Below, piece by piece: positions 12,490 to 13,769 of a stretch of DNA of 13,769 nucleotides (positions within the stretch are counted from its first letter, which is position 1; each line of letters begins with the position of its first letter). A program made the position numbers and the translations under genes. The DNA comes from JAJDOJ01 sp034722015. GTDB taxonomy: Bacteria; Pseudomonadota; Gammaproteobacteria; JAJDOJ01. The notes under the pieces are model-generated. The model worked only from the letters and a program-made list of their open reading frames with translations, made no database searches and was not told where the DNA came from. Location of the stretch: NCBI GenBank assembly GCA_034722015.1, contig JAYENI010000074.1:1-13769 (forward strand). The letters run 5' to 3'.

Positions 12490-13769
12490 ATGAAGATCCG
12501 CTTCCACCACATTCTGATTCTTCTTGCGATGGTCGCCGTGGTGCTGCTGGCCTGGACGGTCTGGTGGATCAAGGATGGCGTGCGGGTCACCTATCAGTCG
12601 GATGTGGGTGAGGCGCTGGAGACGGTGTCGTACGCCGCGGTGCAGGCGATGGACAACTGGCTGGCCCAGCACAAGGCGGCCGTAAAGATCTGGGCGGACA
12701 CGCCGGAGGTCAGACAGTTGACCACGGAGTTGCTCGAGATCCCCCGTGACCGGGACGTCCCGGCGCATGCCGGTACCCTGGAGCGTTTGCACGCCTGGCT
12801 ATCTCCACTGCAGGCCATGAGCGGTAACACGGGCTATCTTGTCGTCGCTCCCGACGGTGTCATCCTTGCCTCCAACCGGAACAGCGATGTCGGGCGGCGG
12901 GACCTGTTGCCGCGAAAGATCGATCTTGTGCGCAGGCTCAGGGACTCCGGGGTCGCCGTGAGCATGCCCGAGAAGACTTACGGCCCGGTCACCGTTGCGA
13001 CGCAGCCCGACGACCCGACGATGTATTTCGGCGCCCCGGTTCTCGACGAACTGGGCCAGTTCCTGGCGGCGCTGGTCCTTCGTGTCGACCCGGCGAAGGG
13101 ATTCACCGACAGCCTGCGTGTGGGTTATATCGGCGTGACCGGGGAAAGCTATGCCTTCAACCGGCAGGCCCGCTTGATCAGCGACAGCCGTTTCTCCGAG
13201 GAGTTGTACGAGATCGGGCTGCTGGACCCGGGAGAACCCGCGATCCTTAACATCGAATTGCGTGACCCCGGTGTCGACCTGACCGCGGGTGCGCAAAGTC
13301 ATCTGCCCATCGGGGAGCAACCGCTGACCTTCATGGCCGCCAGCGCCATCGAGGGGAAAGCCGGGATCAACCTGGACGGCTATCGGGACTATCGCGGCGT
13401 CAACGTGGTCGGTACCTGGGTCTTTGATTCGGAACTCGGCATCGGGATCGCCACGGAGGTGAATGTCGGCGAGGTGTACAAGTCGCTGTTTGCGATCGAG
13501 ACCGTCATCTCCGTACTCACCGTCCTTTCGGTGCTGTTACTCAGCGGGCTCGCCGCCCTGCTCGCCGTCAACGAAAGGCGTCGGCAGGCGCAGAAGGCCC
13601 TGTCCGAGAGCGAGTCCCGCGTGAGACTGCTGCTGGATTCGGTCGCCGACGGGGTCTTCGGTGTGGACCCGGACGGGATCTGCACGTTTGTCAATTCCTC
13701 CGCCCTGCGCCTTCTGGGATGCGGGAAGGCGTCGGAACTCGTCGGTAAGAAGATCGGCGACATCATTAT
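12490..13769 (+). CDS. Membrane sensor protein with extracytoplasmic Cache-like region and PAS domain, 3' end outside window
   Basis: The first 426 codons of a signalling protein that continues past the right edge. The ATG at 12490 follows GGGAG with five bases between. TM1 is at about residues 7-24 (ILILLAMVAVVLLAWTVW). An extracytoplasmic region of roughly 300 residues follows, with blocks SGNTGYLVVAPDGVILASNR, LRVGYIGVTGESYAFN and GTWVFDSELGIGIATEVN, the pattern of a double Cache domain that binds small ligands. TM2 is at about 337-360 (VISVLTVLSVLLLSGLAALL). A coiled linker (NERRRQAQKALSESESR) leads into a PAS domain from about 373 (LLLDSVADGVFGVDPDGICT). The output module is not visible; PAS domains of this type most often precede histidine kinase, GGDEF/EAL or PP2C modules, so a sensor kinase or cyclic-di-GMP enzyme is likely but unproven. 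Ligand unknown. Confidence 0.87.
   Translation, partial: MKIRFHHILILLAMVAVVLLAWTVWWIKDGVRVTYQSDVGEALETVSYAAVQAMDNWLAQHKAAVKIWADTPEVRQLTTELLEIPRDRDVPAHAGTLERLHAWLSPLQAMSGNTGYLVVAPDGVILASNRNSDVGRRDLLPRKIDLVRRLRDSGVAVSMPEKTYGPVTVATQPDDPTMYFGAPVLDELGQFLAALVLRVDPAKGFTDSLRVGYIGVTGESYAFNRQARLISDSRFSEELYEIGLLDPGEPAILNIELRDPGVDLTAGAQSHLPIGEQPLTFMAASAIEGKAGINLDGYRDYRGVNVVGTWVFDSELGIGIATEVNVGEVYKSLFAIETVISVLTVLSVLLLSGLAALLAVNERRRQAQKALSESESRVRLLLDSVADGVFGVDPDGICTFVNSSALRLLGCGKASELVGKKIGDII

Overview
The window looks like chromosome from a GC-rich gammaproteobacterium, possibly a purple or colourless sulfur-oxidiser of the Chromatiales/Ectothiorhodospiraceae type. The best evidence is the gene order bamD, rluD, pgeF (yfiH), clpB, which is a classic gammaproteobacterial arrangement, plus a Kdo kinase and ClpB catalytic residues at the same numbers as in E. 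coli. The sulfur-oxidiser guess rests only on one Tyr/Gly/Pro-rich exported protein and is weak.

Layout. Positions 1-2869 (minus strand) hold a compact surface-polysaccharide operon: a GT9 heptosyltransferase-type enzyme, then a UDP-glucuronate decarboxylase (UDP-xylose synthase), then a GT4 glycosyltransferase that runs off the left edge. A divergent Kdo kinase (kdkA, 3025-3732) completes an LPS-core theme. Convergent to kdkA are a small nitroreductase and, upstream of it, the outer-membrane assembly lipoprotein gene bamD (3740-5205, minus). A short divergent intergenic region separates bamD from rluD-pgeF, which overlap by four bases, and then clpB (5301-9899, plus). Positions 9900-11353 carry a repeat, a strong hairpin, a low-complexity exported protein and a small two-helix membrane protein, both on the minus strand. 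Positions 11655-13769 (plus) carry an uncharacterised membrane-anchored protein and the first 426 codons of a membrane sensor with an extracytoplasmic (probably Cache-type) region and a PAS domain.

The most notable structure that is not a gene is a pair of 157-bp MITE-like elements in opposite orientation that bracket clpB (7126-7282 and 9905-10061). They are about 83% identical with no gaps. Each is a symmetric, interrupted palindrome, and at least five paired positions differ between the copies by compensatory double changes, so the fold appears to be maintained. Copy A lies between a candidate RpoH (sigma-32) promoter, whose -35 box overlaps the pgeF stop codon, and the clpB start, so it would be transcribed as a structured 5' leader of clpB. 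Copy B lies between the clpB stop and a 12-bp hairpin and is flanked by TA on both sides, which looks like an insertion footprint.

No tRNA, rRNA, CRISPR array or transposase gene was seen. Most of the window is ordinary core genome; the repeat pair and the uncharacterised genes right of clpB are what merit a second look.
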